Positions 1 to 9,069 of a stretch of 64,000 nt of DNA are shown piece after piece. Source of the DNA: Spongiibacter nanhainus (lineage in GTDB: Bacteria; Pseudomonadota; Gammaproteobacteria; Pseudomonadales; Spongiibacteraceae); contig NZ_CP066167.1 of NCBI RefSeq assembly GCF_016132545.1, forward strand, positions 4,014,571-4,078,570, in the 5' to 3' direction. A program made the position numbers and the translations under genes. The notes under the pieces were generated by a model. It had not been told where the DNA came from, searched no databases, and saw nothing but the letters and a program-made list of their open reading frames with translations. How positions within the stretch are numbered: the stretch's first letter is position 1; each line of letters starts with the position of its first letter.

Positions 1-691
1 TATAGCGCAGACCAACCAGCAGGCTTTGTGCTTCGTACTCAGTTTCCAGTTTGGCGTTGTCGTACTTCAGCTCGGGGTCATCCGCCATCGCGTAGCGATA
101 ACCGGCATCCAATACCAAGCGAGGGGTCAGGTGAAAGTTAAGACCAGCACCCAATTGGCCGATGACCACATCGTCATCTGCACCACCCAGGTCGTAGTTG
201 GCCATACCGACACCAAAACCCAGGTAGGGGCGCAGGCGCTCACCCTGGTTGAAGTCGTACCAGAAGTTGGCCATCAGGCTCTCAGTTTCCAGGGTACTGT
301 TACCCTCGAAAGTCAGGCCGCCGCCAGAAACGCTGTCGACGTCATTTTCGCCGATGCGGTATTCCAGTTCGCCGCGCCAGGGGCTGGCGTACTTGTAACC
401 GAACACCACGCCGTAGCCAAAATCTTCGTCGAAGGTGGTCTCAACGTTGGCTGAAGCAGCCGCGCTGCCACCACCGAGCAAGCCGCCAAGGATGGGGCCC
501 AAAACTGGAATGGCATCCAGCGGGCTGCCCGCACCCGGGGTAGATACTTTACCGTCGGCGTCGAATACATCGGTGTAGAAGGCGTTACCGCCGATATAGA
601 ATCCCTTTTCTTCTTCAGCAGCAGTCGCCGCACCAGCTGCAGTCGCCAACATGACGCCTGCCGCCACGGCGGACTTAAAATGGTTGCTCAT
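1..691 (-). CDS. Outer-membrane beta-barrel protein, 3' end cut by window edge
   Basis: The visible 230 residues start with a Sec signal peptide (MSNHFKSAVAAGVMLATAAG..., cleavage likely after ATA-A). A mature chain follows that alternates aromatic and polar residues in the style of an 8-strand OmpA/OmpW-like barrel (FYIGGNAFY, GYGVVFGYKY, WRGELEYRIG, ANFWYDFN, RPYLGFGVGMANY, LVLDAGYRYA). A Gly/Ala-rich insertion (ILGGLLGGGSAAA) sits in the first loop. The frame is still open at base 1 and reads VGLRY, which looks like the last strand, so only a few residues should be missing. It matches the OMP_b-brl type of general porin or structural barrel; the ligand cannot be deduced. The start is the ATG at 691, directly before the signal peptide. 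It is divergent from trhP. Confidence 0.8.
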   Translation of the reverse strand, partial: MSNHFKSAVAAGVMLATAAGAATAAEEEKGFYIGGNAFYTDVFDADGKVSTPGAGSPLDAIPVLGPILGGLLGGGSAAASANVETTFDEDFGYGVVFGYKYASPWRGELEYRIGENDVDSVSGGGLTFEGNSTLETESLMANFWYDFNQGERLRPYLGFGVGMANYDLGGADDDVVIGQLGAGLNFHLTPRLVLDAGYRYAMADDPELKYDNAKLETEYEAQSLLVGLRY

Positions 692-978
692 AGCAATCCC
701 CCAGATTTAAATATAGTTAGGTTCCCGAAAAATATAATTTTGCTTTAACTTCGCGATTTTGGACCGTAAGCAGATCACAAAATGCGATCTTACAGCAAGA
801 TTCTAGGCAAAACCGTGAATAAATAACGATTTTTTCCGTCGGATAGCGCGGAATTGGCGTCTGAATAAGACTCAACGCCGGGTCGCCACCGCGGTACCTC
901 TTACGCTGACACAGTCAGTGTTAGAATAGGGCTTTAGTGAATTTCCTGCAAAACTGGACACTGGCCAGACCACAATAT

Positions 979-2325
979 ATGAAACCCGAACTCCTCTCTC
1001 CCGCCGGCAGTCTTCGCAACATGCGCTACGCCTTTGCCTACGGTGCGGATGCGGTCTACGCCGGCCAGCCCCGCTACAGCCTGCGGGTGCGCAACAATGA
1101 ATTTCGGGACCTTGAGGTCCTGGCCCAGGGCATCGACGAGGCCCATCAGCTGGGTAAGCAATTTTACCTGGCCTCCAATGTGTCGCCTCACAACGACAAG
1201 GTTCGCAGCTATATCCGCGACCTGGAGCCAGTGGTGGAGCTGGGCCCCGACGCACTGATCATGGCCGATCCGGGTTTAATGATGCTGGTCAAGGAGCGCT
1301 GGCCCGATTTGCCGATCCACCTGTCGGTGCAGGCCAACGCGGTAAATTGGGCGACGGTGAAGTTCTGGCATCAAAACGACATCCAGCGGGTGATACTGTC
1401 CCGGGAGCTGTCACTGGACGAGATTGAAGAGATCCGCCAGCGGGTGCCGGAAATGGAGCTGGAGGTCTTTGTGCACGGCGCCCTGTGCATTGCCTACTCA
1501 GGCCGCTGTCTGTTGTCCGGCTATATGAATCACCGCGATCCTAACCAGGGCGCCTGCACCAACGCGTGCCGCTGGCAGTACCAGGCCCACCCCGCCAAAG
1601 AGGACGCCAGTGGCGACCTGGTGCCGGTGCAGGAATTTATTCCTACCCAGGAAGTCGCCCCGGAGCCGGAGCCCCCGGAGCCCGGGCCCATGCTGCTGCA
1701 ACAGCGGGAGCGGCCCGGCGAGTATATGCCCGCCTATGAGGACGAGCACGGCACCTACATCATGAACTCCCGGGACCTGAGAGCCGTACAGCATGTCAAA
1801 CGGCTCTACGATATGGGGATTCACTCCCTCAAAATAGAGGGACGCACCAAGTCCCACTACTATGCCGCCCGCACCGCCCAGGTCTATCGCCGGGCCATCG
1901 ACGATGCCGCCGCCGGCCGGGAGTTCGACATGGGCTTGATGGATGAATTGGAAAACCTTGCCAATCGGGGCTATACCGAGGGCTTCTACCGTCGGCACCC
2001 CCCCAAGGAATACCAGAACTACGAGATGAAACAGGGTGGCGGGCAACAGCAGTTTGTCGGCGAAGTCTACGATGTGCGGTCCGGCGCCTTGATGGTGGAT
2101 GTGAAAAACCGCTTTGCCGTGAACGACACCCTGGAGCTGATGAATCCGGCAGGCAATCGCCGCTTTGTGCTGGGAGAGCTGCGCAACAAGCACGGGCAGC
2201 CGGTGGAGGCGGCACCGGGTTCGGGCCATCAAGTTAGGATACCGCTGGAATCTCTGGCCTTGGAGAGTAGCGCCAACATCGATGACCTCCGCTTTGGTTT
2301 GCTGGTACGGGACATCAACGCTTAA
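979..2325 (+). CDS. trhP: tRNA 5-hydroxyuridine modification protein TrhP (YegQ), U32 family
   Basis: Peptidase-U32-family protein of the YegQ/TrhP type. In E. coli this family performs prephenate-dependent hydroxylation of U34 in tRNAs read with cmo5U/mcmo5U. The sequence is collinear with E. coli YegQ as I remember it: MKPELLSPAGSLRNMRYAFA at the N-terminus, the GADAVYAGQPRYSLRVRNNE block, IHLSVQANAVNWATVKFW, and the cysteine region CIAYSGRC followed by GACTNACRW, the likely metal/Fe-S ligands. YIMNSRDLRA and SLKIEGRTKS follow. An in-frame GTG at 937 would add 14 residues, but the family begins at MKPELLSPAG, so the ATG at 979 is chosen. That gives 448 residues, close to the usual length. 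No strong Shine-Dalgarno is visible at either start. Confidence 0.93.
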   Translation: MKPELLSPAGSLRNMRYAFAYGADAVYAGQPRYSLRVRNNEFRDLEVLAQGIDEAHQLGKQFYLASNVSPHNDKVRSYIRDLEPVVELGPDALIMADPGLMMLVKERWPDLPIHLSVQANAVNWATVKFWHQNDIQRVILSRELSLDEIEEIRQRVPEMELEVFVHGALCIAYSGRCLLSGYMNHRDPNQGACTNACRWQYQAHPAKEDASGDLVPVQEFIPTQEVAPEPEPPEPGPMLLQQRERPGEYMPAYEDEHGTYIMNSRDLRAVQHVKRLYDMGIHSLKIEGRTKSHYYAARTAQVYRRAIDDAAAGREFDMGLMDELENLANRGYTEGFYRRHPPKEYQNYEMKQGGGQQQFVGEVYDVRSGALMVDVKNRFAVNDTLELMNPAGNRRFVLGELRNKHGQPVEAAPGSGHQVRIPLESLALESSANIDDLRFGLLVRDINA

Positions 2326-2351
2326 GTGAATACTGCTGGGGGGAACCTGTA

Positions 2352-2735
2352 ATGGAACGCCGACAAATCCGCCTGTTGAGAGGCTTGGTCAACGTCAGCC
2401 TGCTAAGCCTGATCTTCGGCGCAATATTGAACCTACTGTCCAGCCTGCTGGGCAATTACTACGCCCTGGCGGTGGGCACACTGGTCGTGCTGCTGACATT
2501 CTATTGCTACCGTCGCGCCGACGCCGCCGACTCCTCCAGCCTTACCTACAGCTTGTGGCGCAACTTGCCGACCCTGCTGTTTATCGTCGTGCCGGTGCTG
2601 GTTTACTGGTACGGCAGCGACGCCAGCTGGACGGTGACAGAGATACTGCTGCTGGTGCAGGTGGCAACCAGCTATCTGCTGCCAATTTTGTGTCTGCTCT
2701 ACGTTGAACGCCGGCTGAAAAAAGCCCAACAATAG
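2352..2735 (+). CDS. Small four-helix membrane protein of unknown function
   Basis: A 127-residue protein with about four hydrophobic helices (roughly residues 12-34, 36-52, 73-88 and 94-116) and a basic, positive-inside N-terminus (MERRQIRLLRG) and C-terminus (ERRLKKAQQ). It lies 26 bp after trhP with a strong GGGGGA ribosome-binding site about 8 nt before the ATG, so it is probably co-transcribed with trhP. I recognise no family; it could be a DUF-type inner-membrane protein. It ends 19 bp from the convergent acyltransferase gene. Confidence 0.65.
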   Translation: MERRQIRLLRGLVNVSLLSLIFGAILNLLSSLLGNYYALAVGTLVVLLTFYCYRRADAADSSSLTYSLWRNLPTLLFIVVPVLVYWYGSDASWTVTEILLLVQVATSYLLPILCLLYVERRLKKAQQ

Positions 2736-2754
2736 CGATCGCGAACGCTGCTGC

Positions 2755-3894
2755 CTATTCAGCCTTAAAGGGCAGCAGTGACTCAGCCTCGCTCAAGTAA
2801 GCCGCGATGTGGTCCCGCTCCCGGTCGAGAAAATCCTCCACCGCCCGGGCAAAGGCCGGATCGGCCAGCCAGTGATTGGAATAGGTCAGAATCGGTTCAA
2901 AGCCCCGCTGAATTTTGTGCTCGCCCTGGGCGCCCGGATCAAAGCGCGCCAAGCCCTGCTCGATACAGTATTCGATGCCCTGGTAGTAACAGGCCTCGAA
3001 GTGCAGAAAGTCGTACTCTCTAATACAACCCCAATAGCGTCCGTAAAGGGTGTTGTCGCCACGAAAGTTCAGCGCCGCCGCCACCGGCTCGCCCTCATGA
3101 CGGGCCAAGACCAATACCAACTGCTCGGGCATGGTCTGGGCCAGCTGGCTGAAAAACTGCTCCGGCAGGTAACCGCCATGACCGCTGCGCTTGGCGTAGG
3201 TGATCTGATAACAGTGAAAGAAAAAACGCCACAGCTCTGGACTGACCTGATCGCCGGACAAGCGCTCCAGCGTTAAGCCCTGATCCGCGACGGTTCGGCG
3301 TTCCTTGCGCAGATTCTTGCGCTTGCGGGAACTGAAACGCGCAAGAAAGTCATCGAAATCTCGGTAGCCGTTGTTAAACCAGTGGTATTGGGGCCCGACC
3401 CGCTGGGAAAAACCCTCGGCCTGCCAGCAATCTGCCGTGTCGGCATCGCTGAACAGAATGTGTAAGGACGACACCCCCATACCGGCCACGTAGTCGGGCA
3501 ACTGATTGGCCACCGCCGCCAACACCGCATCTCGATCACTGCCTTCAGCCACACACAATCGCGGTCCGGTAGCGGGTGTGAAGGGAATCGCAAACAACAG
3601 CTTGGGATAGTACTCACTACCGTAGCGGTGATAGGCATCTGCCCAGGCCCAGTCGAACACGTACTCGCCGTAACTGTGGCTTTTTAGATACCCCGGCATC
3701 ACCCCACACACTTGCCCATCCCGTTTAACCAACAGGTGATGGGGCTGCCAACCGGATTTTGCGGCGACGGCACCAGTTTGCTCCAGAGCGTGAAGAAAAC
3801 AATAGCGGGTAAAGGGGTAGGCGCTACCGGCCAACGTATCCCAGGCATCCTGCCCCACATCGGCAATCGTGTCGGCAAACTCCAGCTCGAACAT
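2755..3894 (-). CDS. GNAT/FemAB-like acyltransferase, COG3146 family
   Basis: About 379 residues. The family is recognised by blocks such as FTRYCFLHALEQTGAV, VFDWAWADAYHRYG, YYPKLLFAIPFTPATGPRL, SSLHILFSDADTADCW, FLARFSSRKRKNLRKERR and the C-terminal LARFDPGAQGEHKIQRGFEP. These mark the PF04339 peptidogalycan/FemAB-like acetyltransferase family, whose substrate is unknown. The open frame extends to 3999, but that extension overlaps the end of ubiA. The ATG at 3894, six bases after the ubiA stop, gives the canonical N-terminus (MFELEFADTIADV). The spacing implies translation coupled to ubiA in a ubiC-ubiA-acyltransferase operon. No signal peptide or membrane segment is seen. A link to ubiquinone metabolism is suggested only by this context. 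Confidence 0.82.
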   Translation of the reverse strand: MFELEFADTIADVGQDAWDTLAGSAYPFTRYCFLHALEQTGAVAAKSGWQPHHLLVKRDGQVCGVMPGYLKSHSYGEYVFDWAWADAYHRYGSEYYPKLLFAIPFTPATGPRLCVAEGSDRDAVLAAVANQLPDYVAGMGVSSLHILFSDADTADCWQAEGFSQRVGPQYHWFNNGYRDFDDFLARFSSRKRKNLRKERRTVADQGLTLERLSGDQVSPELWRFFFHCYQITYAKRSGHGGYLPEQFFSQLAQTMPEQLVLVLARHEGEPVAAALNFRGDNTLYGRYWGCIREYDFLHFEACYYQGIEYCIEQGLARFDPGAQGEHKIQRGFEPILTYSNHWLADPAFARAVEDFLDRERDHIAAYLSEAESLLPFKAE

Positions 3895-3899
3895 CGCGC

Positions 3900-4823
3900 T
3901 TAGGCGGCACCTTCCAGCGCCGCGAAAAGATAGTGCAGGGCGATGCCGGCAAAAATCACCGCGCCCACATAGTGGTTGTTCAGGAAGGCCATAAAGCACT
4001 GGTCCCGATCCCGATAGCGAATCAAGCGTTGCTGATAAATAAACAGCGCAGAGGCCGCCATCAATCCGGCGTAATAAATGAAGCTCATTTCAAATTGCGC
4101 GCCCACCATCAGCAAAATCACAATCACCGAGACCTGAAGAAATCCGGTAATCATACGGTCGTCATCGCCAAACAGGATCGCGGTGGATTTCACCCCGATC
4201 TTGAGATCGTCTTCCCTGTCCACCATGGCGTAAAAGGTATCGTAGGCCACCGTCCACAACAGCACCGCGATATACAGTAGCCACAGTGTCGACGGCAGAG
4301 CCTCGCGCTGGGCCGCAAAGGCCATGGGGATACTCCAGGCAAAGGCAGCCCCCAGGGCGATTTGCGGCAAGTGGGTATAGCGCTTCATAAAGGGGTACGT
4401 CGCCGCCAAAGCGACGGCCACAAAGGACAGGCCAATAGTGAGAGGGTTGGTAAACAGCACCAGCACAAGGGCCAGCAGACACAGCACTGCAAACAGGCTC
4501 AGTGCCTCTTTTTCGCTTACCGCTCCGGTGGCAAAAGGCCGGCTGTTGGTGCGGCGAACATGGGCGTCGATATGACGGTCGGCGTAGTCGTTGATGACGC
4601 AACCGGCGGCCCGCATCAGGTAGGTGCCCAGACAGAAGATGACCAGCAAGTGCCAGTCCGGCATGCCTTCCGCCGCCAGCATCAAGGCCCACAGGGTCGG
4701 CCACAAAACAAGGTAAGTACCAATGGGTCTGTCGACCCGCATCAGTTGCAAATAGTGGGGAAATTGTCCCCGCAAACATTGCAGTTTATGGGTCAAACCC
4801 GACGCTTTCATGCCACTTGCCAT
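3900..4823 (-). CDS. ubiA: 4-hydroxybenzoate polyprenyltransferase UbiA
   Basis: 307-residue integral membrane prenyltransferase that attaches the polyprenyl tail to 4-hydroxybenzoate in ubiquinone synthesis. Both Asp-rich motifs of the UbiA superfamily are present: [19 protein letters not shown] (first, N/DxxxD type) and [17 protein letters not shown] (second, DxxxD). They bind Mg-diphosphate. Eight to nine hydrophobic helices surround them, and [19 protein letters not shown] is the typical N-terminal helix. The start ATG at 4823 has AAGGGA five bases upstream. The gene lies 60 bp after ubiC, which makes the enzyme's substrate, and runs into the acyltransferase gene with a 5 bp gap. Length is normal for the family. 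Confidence 0.97.
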   Translation of the reverse strand: MASGMKASGLTHKLQCLRGQFPHYLQLMRVDRPIGTYLVLWPTLWALMLAAEGMPDWHLLVIFCLGTYLMRAAGCVINDYADRHIDAHVRRTNSRPFATGAVSEKEALSLFAVLCLLALVLVLFTNPLTIGLSFVAVALAATYPFMKRYTHLPQIALGAAFAWSIPMAFAAQREALPSTLWLLYIAVLLWTVAYDTFYAMVDREDDLKIGVKSTAILFGDDDRMITGFLQVSVIVILLMVGAQFEMSFIYYAGLMAASALFIYQQRLIRYRDRDQCFMAFLNNHYVGAVIFAGIALHYLFAALEGAA

Positions 4824-4883
4824 GCCATTCCCTTCGACCCGCTCCCGTGGTGATGGTGTTGGCCGCAGTATATCAGGGCTCAG

Positions 4884-5441
4884 CTACCAGGGCTGAAACG
4901 ACGGCAGAAATATCTCGCTGACCATGATGGGCCGGCCCTGCAACAAAAAACAGGAGCGCCGCCCCCACATTTGCGCGCTGGAATCCAAACCCTGCAGCGG
5001 TAACTGGTCGGCACCAAAGCGGGCAATCTGGTAGGGAATGCGCTCCATACTGGGTTCGCTAAACAGCAGGTGACCGAGGGGCCTGTTGTCCAAACGACGC
5101 AGGCGCCGCAAACGACCACAGAGTGATTTGGCCGGCAGCACACTGCGGGCATAGACCCAAGGCTCGCCGTGGCAGCACAGCAGCACTTCCCGGATCAAGC
5201 CCCACTCCCGATCCCCCATGCCCAGCAATTGGCGCTCAGAAAGCTGCGGCAAACCCCAGCGCTGGCGCAAAACCTGCACATGGAACTGGCCACCGGATAC
5301 CCGGCGCAGGTGGGCGGTCAGGGAGCCGCGATCCAGCAGCCAGCCGGCGACTCCCGGTGGAGGAGTGTCTAATACAAACTGACTAGCGCTACGCCAGCGC
5401 GGTTCGCGAGTCTGGCGAGAATTAGCTGCAAACGCGTACAA
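4884..5441 (-). CDS. ubiC: Chorismate lyase UbiC
   Basis: 185 residues, chorismate to 4-hydroxybenzoate plus pyruvate, the first committed step of ubiquinone synthesis. Family blocks: REVLLCCHGEPWVYARSVLP (matches the catalytic-Arg region), NRPLGHLLF, MWGRRSCFLLQGRPIMVSEIFLP with the active-site Glu near the C-terminus. No ATG opens the frame; TTG at 5441 with GGAAG about 7 nt upstream is the best available start, though the exact N-terminus is uncertain. It heads the ubiC-ubiA operon and is divergent from rubredoxin, an arrangement I know from pseudomonads. Confidence 0.92.
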   Translation of the reverse strand: MYAFAANSRQTREPRWRSASQFVLDTPPPGVAGWLLDRGSLTAHLRRVSGGQFHVQVLRQRWGLPQLSERQLLGMGDREWGLIREVLLCCHGEPWVYARSVLPAKSLCGRLRRLRRLDNRPLGHLLFSEPSMERIPYQIARFGADQLPLQGLDSSAQMWGRRSCFLLQGRPIMVSEIFLPSFQPW

Positions 5442-5598
5442 TGCTCGGCTTCCAGTGGGGTGCTCACTGCGGAATCGGAGCGCTGCGTCAAAGGGAGGAG
5501 CTGCAGCGCGGCCTTAAACAGGCGGCAGGATGCGCGATTCGTCGGGCAGATTCAAGTCCGGGCCCTGTATCAAAAAGTTGAAAAGAGGTAAGCAGTAA

Positions 5599-5763
5599 AT
5601 GAAAAAATGGGAATGTATCGTCTGTGGCTGGGTCTACGATGAGGAGCAGGGCGACCCGGATTCAGGCATCGCCCCCGGCACGCCCTTTGAAGACATCCCC
5701 GACGATTGGATGTGTCCGGATTGCGGCGTTGGCAAAGAAGATTTCGAGCTGATCGAAGACTAG
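5599..5763 (+). CDS. rubA: Rubredoxin
   Basis: A 54-residue electron carrier holding one iron atom with four cysteines: CIVCG (Cys6, Cys9) and CPDCG (Cys39, Cys42), separated by the family-typical [20 protein letters not shown] segment and DDWMCP. The ATG at 5599 has GAGGT about 9 nt upstream. Length and spacing are those of classic AlkG/RubA-type rubredoxins, which serve alkane hydroxylases or other cytoplasmic redox enzymes. No alkane monooxygenase is nearby, so the partner is unknown. It is divergent from ubiC across a 157 bp intergenic region, which has no other obvious gene. Confidence 0.97.
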   Translation: MKKWECIVCGWVYDEEQGDPDSGIAPGTPFEDIPDDWMCPDCGVGKEDFELIED

Positions 5764-5833
5764 ACCCAAGCATAGGCCATACTGACGGTTTGGGGCTAAA
5801 CTTTCAGCCTGGGTAAGAATAGGAGAGCACCGC

Positions 5834-6448
5834 ATGGGTTTCTACGACGACAGGATTCTCCCCAGCATTATTGACCGCGCCTGCTCCATGGAACCGGTTA
5901 TGGCACTGCGCGAAGCTGTGGTGCCGCTGGCCAAGGGCCGGGTTCTGGAAGTGGGTATGGGCAGCGGCGTCAATCTGCCTCTTTACCGCGCCGAGCAGGT
6001 GGAGTGGGTATGGGGCCTGGAGCCATCCCGGGGTATGCGCCGCAAGGCGCAAAAAAATCTCCGTCAATCCCCCGTAGACGTTCACTGGCTGGACTTACCC
6101 GGCGAGGCTATCCCGCTGGATGACAACAGCGTCGACACGGTACTGCTCACCTTTACCTTGTGCACCATCCCCGATTGGCAAACAGCCTTGCAACAAATGC
6201 GGCGGGTACTGAAGCCTAACGGCAAGCTACTATTTGCAGAGCACGGCCTGGCCAGCTGCCAGCACATACAGCGCTGGCAACACTGGATTACCCCGGTGTG
6301 GAAAAAGTTCGCCGGCGGCTGTCACCTCAACCGGGATATTCCCGACTTGCTGCAACAGGGCGGCTTCACCATCGACGAGCTGCAACAACGCTATGTCGAC
6401 AAGGCCCCCAAGATCGCCGGCTATGTCTACTGGGGTGAGGCCAGCTAA
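5834..6448 (+). CDS. Class I SAM-dependent methyltransferase
   Basis: 204 residues with a Rossmann-fold Methyltransf_11 core. Motif I is VLEVGMGSGVNLPLY (about residues 37-51), the acidic strand end is GLEPSRGM, motif III is DTVLLTFTLCTIPD and motif V is RRVLKPNGKLLFAEHG. A His/Trp-rich C-terminal lid (HIQRWQHWITPVWKKFAGGCHLNRDIP) resembles the phosphatidylethanolamine/UbiE-like subfamily. The substrate cannot be assigned. AGGAG sits 8 nt before the ATG. It follows rubredoxin by 70 bp on the same strand and may share its transcript. Confidence 0.88.
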   Translation: MGFYDDRILPSIIDRACSMEPVMALREAVVPLAKGRVLEVGMGSGVNLPLYRAEQVEWVWGLEPSRGMRRKAQKNLRQSPVDVHWLDLPGEAIPLDDNSVDTVLLTFTLCTIPDWQTALQQMRRVLKPNGKLLFAEHGLASCQHIQRWQHWITPVWKKFAGGCHLNRDIPDLLQQGGFTIDELQQRYVDKAPKIAGYVYWGEAS

Positions 6449-6532
6449 GGGATCGGCCGGGACAGTTGAGTGGCACATCCGCCATGCCGGCGGTAGAGTA
6501 AGCCCATACTCACACTGACAGGCCGACTCCCG

Positions 6533-7852
6533 ATGACCGCTTCCGCGCCCGCCACCAAGTTCAAACTGGCACTGCACTGGCAAATCGCCATCGCCATTGC
6601 CCTGGCTATCATTATTGGTGCCGCCGTCAACCCGGATTCCCAACTGCTGGGAGTCAAGCTGCTGGATGCCTTTAGCTTTATCGGCACGCTGTTTCTCAAC
6701 GCCCTGAAAATGCTGATTGTGCCATTGGTCATGGCGTCGATTATCAGCGGCATGGCGGGCATCGGCGGTGACAACCTGGAGCGCCTGGGAGGTAAAACCC
6801 TGCTGTTCTATGCCTGCAGCAGCCTGGTCGCCATTCTGATCGGCTTAACCGTGGTCAACATTGTGCAACCCGGTGGCGGCGATACCCAAGCGCTGGCGGC
6901 GACCATTACCCCCGACGACCCGGCCCTGAGCAGCACTCTGGAGAAGGTCGAAGGCCGCAGCGCCGCCGATGTGGTGGACGTGTTTATCCGCATGATCCCC
7001 ACCAATGTGGTGGCCGCCGCTGCCGAAGGGCAGATGCTGGGGATGATCTTTTTTAGTCTTCTGTACGGCTTCTTCCTGGCCCGCAGCGACTCGGAGCACG
7101 CCGAAGTCCAGCTCAACTTCTGGCAGGGGCTGATGGACATCATGACCAGCATGACCATGTGGGTGATGAAGTTTGCTCCCATCGGGGTATTTGGCCTAGT
7201 CGCCAAAACCGTGACGAGTACCGGCTTTGCCGCCTTTGAGCCGATGTTGAAGTTCTTCCTCGCCGCCCTCGCCGCCCTGTTGATACACGCCTTCGTGGCG
7301 CTGCCGCTGATCCTCCGTTTTATCGGCCGGGTTAGCCCCAAACGCCACTATCAGGCCATGGCGCCGGCAATGCTGACGGCATTTTCCACGGCCTCCAGCT
7401 CGGCCACGCTGCCGCTAACCATGGAGTGCGTACAGGACAAATCGGGAGTGTCGAAACGAACCAGCGGTTTTGTTTTGCCGCTGGGCGCCACCGTGAATAT
7501 GGACGGCACTGCACTTTATGAATGCGTTGCGGCCATGTTTATCGCCCAGGTCTACGGCCTGGACCTGAGCTTTGGCCAGCAATTTACCGTGGTCATGGTG
7601 GCTCTGCTCACCTCCATCGGAGTCGCCGGTATTCCCGCCGCCAGCCTGGTGGCGATTTCGGTAATTCTCGGTGCCATCGGCCTGCCTTTGGAAGGCATCG
7701 GCTTGCTGCTGGTTACCGACCGCATTCTGGATATGGTGCGCACCTCGGTGAACGTATTTAGCGACTCCTGCGCGGCGGTGGTAATCGCTCGCACTGAAGG
7801 TGAGGAAACCTTGATCGGCCTGGACAAGACCGGGAAGGCCAACGCCGTCTAG
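6533..7852 (+). CDS. Dicarboxylate/amino acid:cation symporter (DAACS, GltP/DctA type)
   Basis: 439-residue secondary transporter for C4-dicarboxylates or acidic amino acids, driven by Na+ or H+. Diagnostic elements are the serine-rich re-entrant loop HP1 (AFSTASSSATLPLTM, about residues 281-295), the TM7 cation-binding NMDGTALY motif, HP2 (GVAGIPAASLVAIS) and TM8 (TDRILDMVRTSVNVFSDSCAAVV). In TM8 the Asp and the DSC segment sit where substrate-binding residues lie in glutamate transporters. The length is normal. Substrate choice between glutamate/aspartate and succinate-type acids cannot be decided by eye. It is 84 bp downstream of the methyltransferase gene. Confidence 0.93.
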   Translation: MTASAPATKFKLALHWQIAIAIALAIIIGAAVNPDSQLLGVKLLDAFSFIGTLFLNALKMLIVPLVMASIISGMAGIGGDNLERLGGKTLLFYACSSLVAILIGLTVVNIVQPGGGDTQALAATITPDDPALSSTLEKVEGRSAADVVDVFIRMIPTNVVAAAAEGQMLGMIFFSLLYGFFLARSDSEHAEVQLNFWQGLMDIMTSMTMWVMKFAPIGVFGLVAKTVTSTGFAAFEPMLKFFLAALAALLIHAFVALPLILRFIGRVSPKRHYQAMAPAMLTAFSTASSSATLPLTMECVQDKSGVSKRTSGFVLPLGATVNMDGTALYECVAAMFIAQVYGLDLSFGQQFTVVMVALLTSIGVAGIPAASLVAISVILGAIGLPLEGIGLLLVTDRILDMVRTSVNVFSDSCAAVVIARTEGEETLIGLDKTGKANAV

Positions 7853-7880
7853 GGCTTGGCGCTGTAGCTTATTGTCGCAG

Positions 7881-8297
7881 TCACAGCTCGTCGGGCACGG
7901 TGTCGTAGCGGGGTGCCGGCCCACCAATATGATCCCAGGGTGCTTTTGAGCCGACATGAATGTGCATGGCTATCTCGACACCGGGATCACCATTAACTGA
8001 GCCCAAGGCCACACCGTGCACCTCGCCCCCGTGCATACCGCACAGCATGGACGAGCAGGTTTTACAAAACCCGAGCCCCCACTCTCCCTGCTCGGGATCA
8101 CCATTGGTAATAAAACGTTGTACCTTGTCTTCCCCGGCCACCCAGCTGAAACTTCCGGGCTCCAGCAATTCGGCATAGGCCGACGACGCAGCACCGTAAA
8201 GCTTGCGGCAGCGGGAGCAGTGGCAGCAGCGCCCTTCGGACAGGGCACCGTCTATCTGGTATTTAACCGTGCCGCAGAAACACTCACCGGTAATCAT
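7881..8297 (-). CDS. GFA/CENP-V-fold zinc protein
   Basis: 138 residues of the PF04828 GFA family (glutathione-dependent formaldehyde-activating enzyme-like; most members have no proven activity). Zinc-ligand pattern: CFC (Cys7, Cys9 of the longer numbering), CCHCSRC, and a later CKTC. The IHVGSKAPWD and IGGPAPRYDTVP blocks near the C-terminus are typical of the family. ATG at 8297 is preferred over the GTG at 8300 because AGGAG lies five bases upstream. Convergent with the symporter gene. A second GFA gene lies 2 kb downstream, at 10080. Confidence 0.9.
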   Translation of the reverse strand: MITGECFCGTVKYQIDGALSEGRCCHCSRCRKLYGAASSAYAELLEPGSFSWVAGEDKVQRFITNGDPEQGEWGLGFCKTCSSMLCGMHGGEVHGVALGSVNGDPGVEIAMHIHVGSKAPWDHIGGPAPRYDTVPDEL

Positions 8298-8389
8298 CAC
8301 TACTCCTGGAATTTAAAAACCAAGCCGTGCACTTGTGTCAGGCAGCGTGGGCTCTGCTTAATTTCCCAAGGCACCCTTAGCCCCACACA

Positions 8390-8884
8390 TTAAATACGCA
8401 GTAATAAGATCATTAGCAGCAGCGTTGTCAGCACCGCGACAGCGGTGCGAATACCGTTGGCGCGATTCCAGCGGTCCTCAAACCGAGACCTGGCGCGGGC
8501 TATATCCTCCGCGTCGGCAAGCTCAGTATCCACTGCCTGCAGGGATTTGTTTAAGGGCAAATGGATAAAAATGGTCGGCAATTGCACACCTACCAAATAG
8601 CCCAATCCAGTCAACAACAGGGCAACCAAATCCACCCCGTGCAAGCGACTTAAGCCCAGCAAAGCAGACAGCATGATGCCCAGTACCGAGCCCAACCACA
8701 CCACCATAAAAATGGGCTGGCCCCGTTGAATCACACCGTCGGTTACCTGAAAGGCGCGGATAAAAGCCCGATCTTCCAACACCTTGAATCCCGGCATCAC
8801 CACAACCGCATAGGTAAACAGAAACCCGGCCACCAGGGCACACAGCAATGGGGTCGCAACCAGTACCAAGACAAACGCTGCCAT
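8390..8884 (-). CDS. DUF1772 (anthrone-oxygenase-like) membrane protein
   Basis: 164 residues with four predicted helices (about 5-27, 57-77, 83-105 and 145-163). The conserved loop HLPLNKSLQ and the motif FEDRWNRANGIRT are hallmarks of the DUF1772 / anthrone oxygenase-like family of small membrane proteins, whose bacterial function is unknown. AAGGAG lies 9 nt before the ATG. The spacing to the GFA gene (about 90 bp) suggests a shared transcript. The 185 bp between this gene and the divergent SDR holds both promoters but shows no further gene. Confidence 0.8.
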   Translation of the reverse strand: MAAFVLVLVATPLLCALVAGFLFTYAVVVMPGFKVLEDRAFIRAFQVTDGVIQRGQPIFMVVWLGSVLGIMLSALLGLSRLHGVDLVALLLTGLGYLVGVQLPTIFIHLPLNKSLQAVDTELADAEDIARARSRFEDRWNRANGIRTAVAVLTTLLLMILLLRI

Positions 8885-9069
8885 TTATTATCGCTCCTTC
8901 TCAAAGCATGTCACAGCATGACGCCGCATAGTATGCCGCACTGTCTCACGTTGTGTTTATCCAGCCAAAGGAAAGACGACTTCAGCTTATAGATTGAGTA
9001 TGGCACCCAGCGGATATACCCGATACTCTCCCACAAAAGCCACAGGACACAACTCTCGGGGTGTTTTAC

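Noticed and set aside
937..2325. GTG 937 as trhP start
   Set aside because: The family begins at MKPELLSPAG, encoded from ATG 979.
6470..6490. TGGCAC at 6475 as another sigma-54 promoter
   Set aside because: The -12 half does not match; reads CCAT at the expected position.
9001..9020. TGGCAC near 9003 as a sigma-54 promoter of the SDR gene
   Set aside because: No TTGC at the right spacing.
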